Part shown: piece by piece, positions 14,696 to 15,087 of the stretch
Numbering within the stretch: position 1 is the stretch's first letter
Layout of the letters: every line of letters begins with the position of its first letter
Assembly: GCA_905210875.1 (NCBI GenBank)
Contig: CAJLYN010000034.1
Location: forward strand, 1-15,087
Direction: 5' to 3'
DNA from: an uncultured Bacteroides sp.
GTDB lineage: Bacteria; Bacteroidota; Bacteroidia; Bacteroidales; UBA11471
DNA length: 15,087 bases
The notes under the pieces: generated by a model
The model's input: the letters and a program-made list of their open reading frames with translations, nothing else
Databases searched by the model: none
What the model was told of the DNA's origin: nothing
Translations under genes and position numbers: made by a program

Positions 14696-15087
14696 TTATT
14701 TTTCTCTTGGCGGAAGCCGGTAATCCTGAATGGCTACCACAGGACTTCCGTTCACACGTGTTACCATCAGATGTACGCCATACAGTTTCTGAATGCTTTC
14801 TTCTGTGATCACCTGATCTGGAGCACCTTCGATCGCCACATGACCGCCCTGCAGACCGATGATCTTGTCAGAAAAATAAATGGTCTGGTTGATGTCATGC
14901 AGAACCATAACGATCGTGATGTCGAATTCTTCATTCAGTTTTTTGACCAGTTCCAGGATCTCCAGCTGATAGCGGATATCCAGATAAGTGGTCGGCTCAT
15001 CCAGGAACAGAAGTTCGGTATTCTGTGCCAGTGCCATGGCGATCCAGACTCTCTGTCGCTGTCCGCCTGAAAGCCTTCCGATCTCAC
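14696..15087 (-). CDS. Iron-siderophore/haem ABC transporter ATPase (FepC-like), 3' part
   Basis: The frame runs off the right edge, leaving about 130 C-terminal residues. The ABC signature LSGGQRQRVWIAMALAQ is at 15073 downward, Walker B LLFLDEP (15013-14993, D and E as usual), the D-loop segment TTYLDIRYQ and the H-loop His in VLHD (14899-14897). The wording 'TTYLDI..Q.E.L.L...LN' and VLHDINQ is typical of FepC/FecE/BtuD-type importer ATPases that power FecCD permeases for iron-siderophore, haem or cobalamin uptake. Walker A lies outside the window. The frame continues cleanly past the ATG at 15037, so that codon is internal (it is the M of IAMALAQ). Confidence 0.9.
   Translation of the reverse strand, partial: EIGRLSGGQRQRVWIAMALAQNTELLFLDEPTTYLDIRYQLEILELVKKLNEEFDITIVMVLHDINQTIYFSDKIIGLQGGHVAIEGAPDQVITEESIQKLYGVHLMVTRVNGSPVVAIQDYRLPPREK

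Noticed and set aside
1..15087. CRISPR arrays, tRNA or rRNA genes, insertion sequences, toxin-antitoxin or known defence genes
   Set aside because: Both strands were read for these; no repeat-spacer pattern, cloverleaf, transposase or defence-type domain was seen.

Overview
The window is two unlike pieces of DNA joined at about 13,259-13,264. Positions 1 to ~13,260 look like a chromosome of the order Bacteroidales. Genes there have no clear Shine-Dalgarno sequences. Several intergenic regions carry the Bacteroidetes -7 element TAnnTTTG. The gene content also fits: a long-form IspG, a two-domain nucleoside kinase with a threonyl-tRNA-synthetase-like N-terminus, a family PL11 rhamnogalacturonan lyase and a choloylglycine-hydrolase-family enzyme. 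I cannot fix the genus; a gut or faecal Bacteroidales is the natural reading. Positions ~13,260 to 15,087 look like Firmicutes (Clostridia/Lachnospiraceae-type) DNA. Three starts there have good purine-rich ribosome binding sites, and the gene cluster is of Clostridia type.

Layout of the Bacteroidales part. The C-terminal tail of an unidentified gene (2-112) is followed by a strong hairpin. A PaaI-like hotdog thioesterase (306-806, +) converges on a polyprenyl-phosphate sugar-1-phosphate transferase (902-2311, -) with a shared bidirectional terminator between them. A 511-bp AT-rich divergent intergenic region follows. Next comes a long co-directional + strand run: nucleoside/uridine kinase-like protein, HAD phosphatase, sigma-54 (rpoN), a polytopic membrane protein, purE, ispG (gcpE) and a secreted choloylglycine-hydrolase-like Ntn hydrolase, ending at a strong hairpin at 10,839-10,873. 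The rpoN-membrane protein-purE stretch is tightly packed (7-9 bp gaps). A terminator just upstream of ispG and a candidate promoter before rpoN suggest several transcription units. A secreted PL11 rhamnogalacturonan lyase (10,892-12,736, -) shares the 10,839 terminator convergently. An HdeD/DUF308-like membrane gene starts at 12,989 and is cut off at the junction.

The Firmicutes-like part reads leftwards (- strand): the end of an iron-siderophore/haem-type ABC ATPase (FepC-like, running off the window), a YbaN/DUF454 membrane protein, a YgbA-type 'nitrous oxide-stimulated promoter' Cys-rich protein, and the N-terminal membrane half of a CydD-like ABC exporter. The last is truncated at the junction. 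DUF454 and YgbA overlap by ATGA, so the cluster looks like one operon linking iron uptake, NO response and thiol/haem export.

The junction is the most important feature. Two genes in opposite orientation, each a truncated member of a known family, meet tail to tail across a few shared bases. This is most simply an assembly chimera, though a real illegitimate recombination cannot be excluded from the sequence alone. I found no clear undescribed defence or mobile system. The most interesting biological signal is a pair of mutually exclusive RNA hairpins ending 9 nt before the ispG start codon, which resembles an attenuator.
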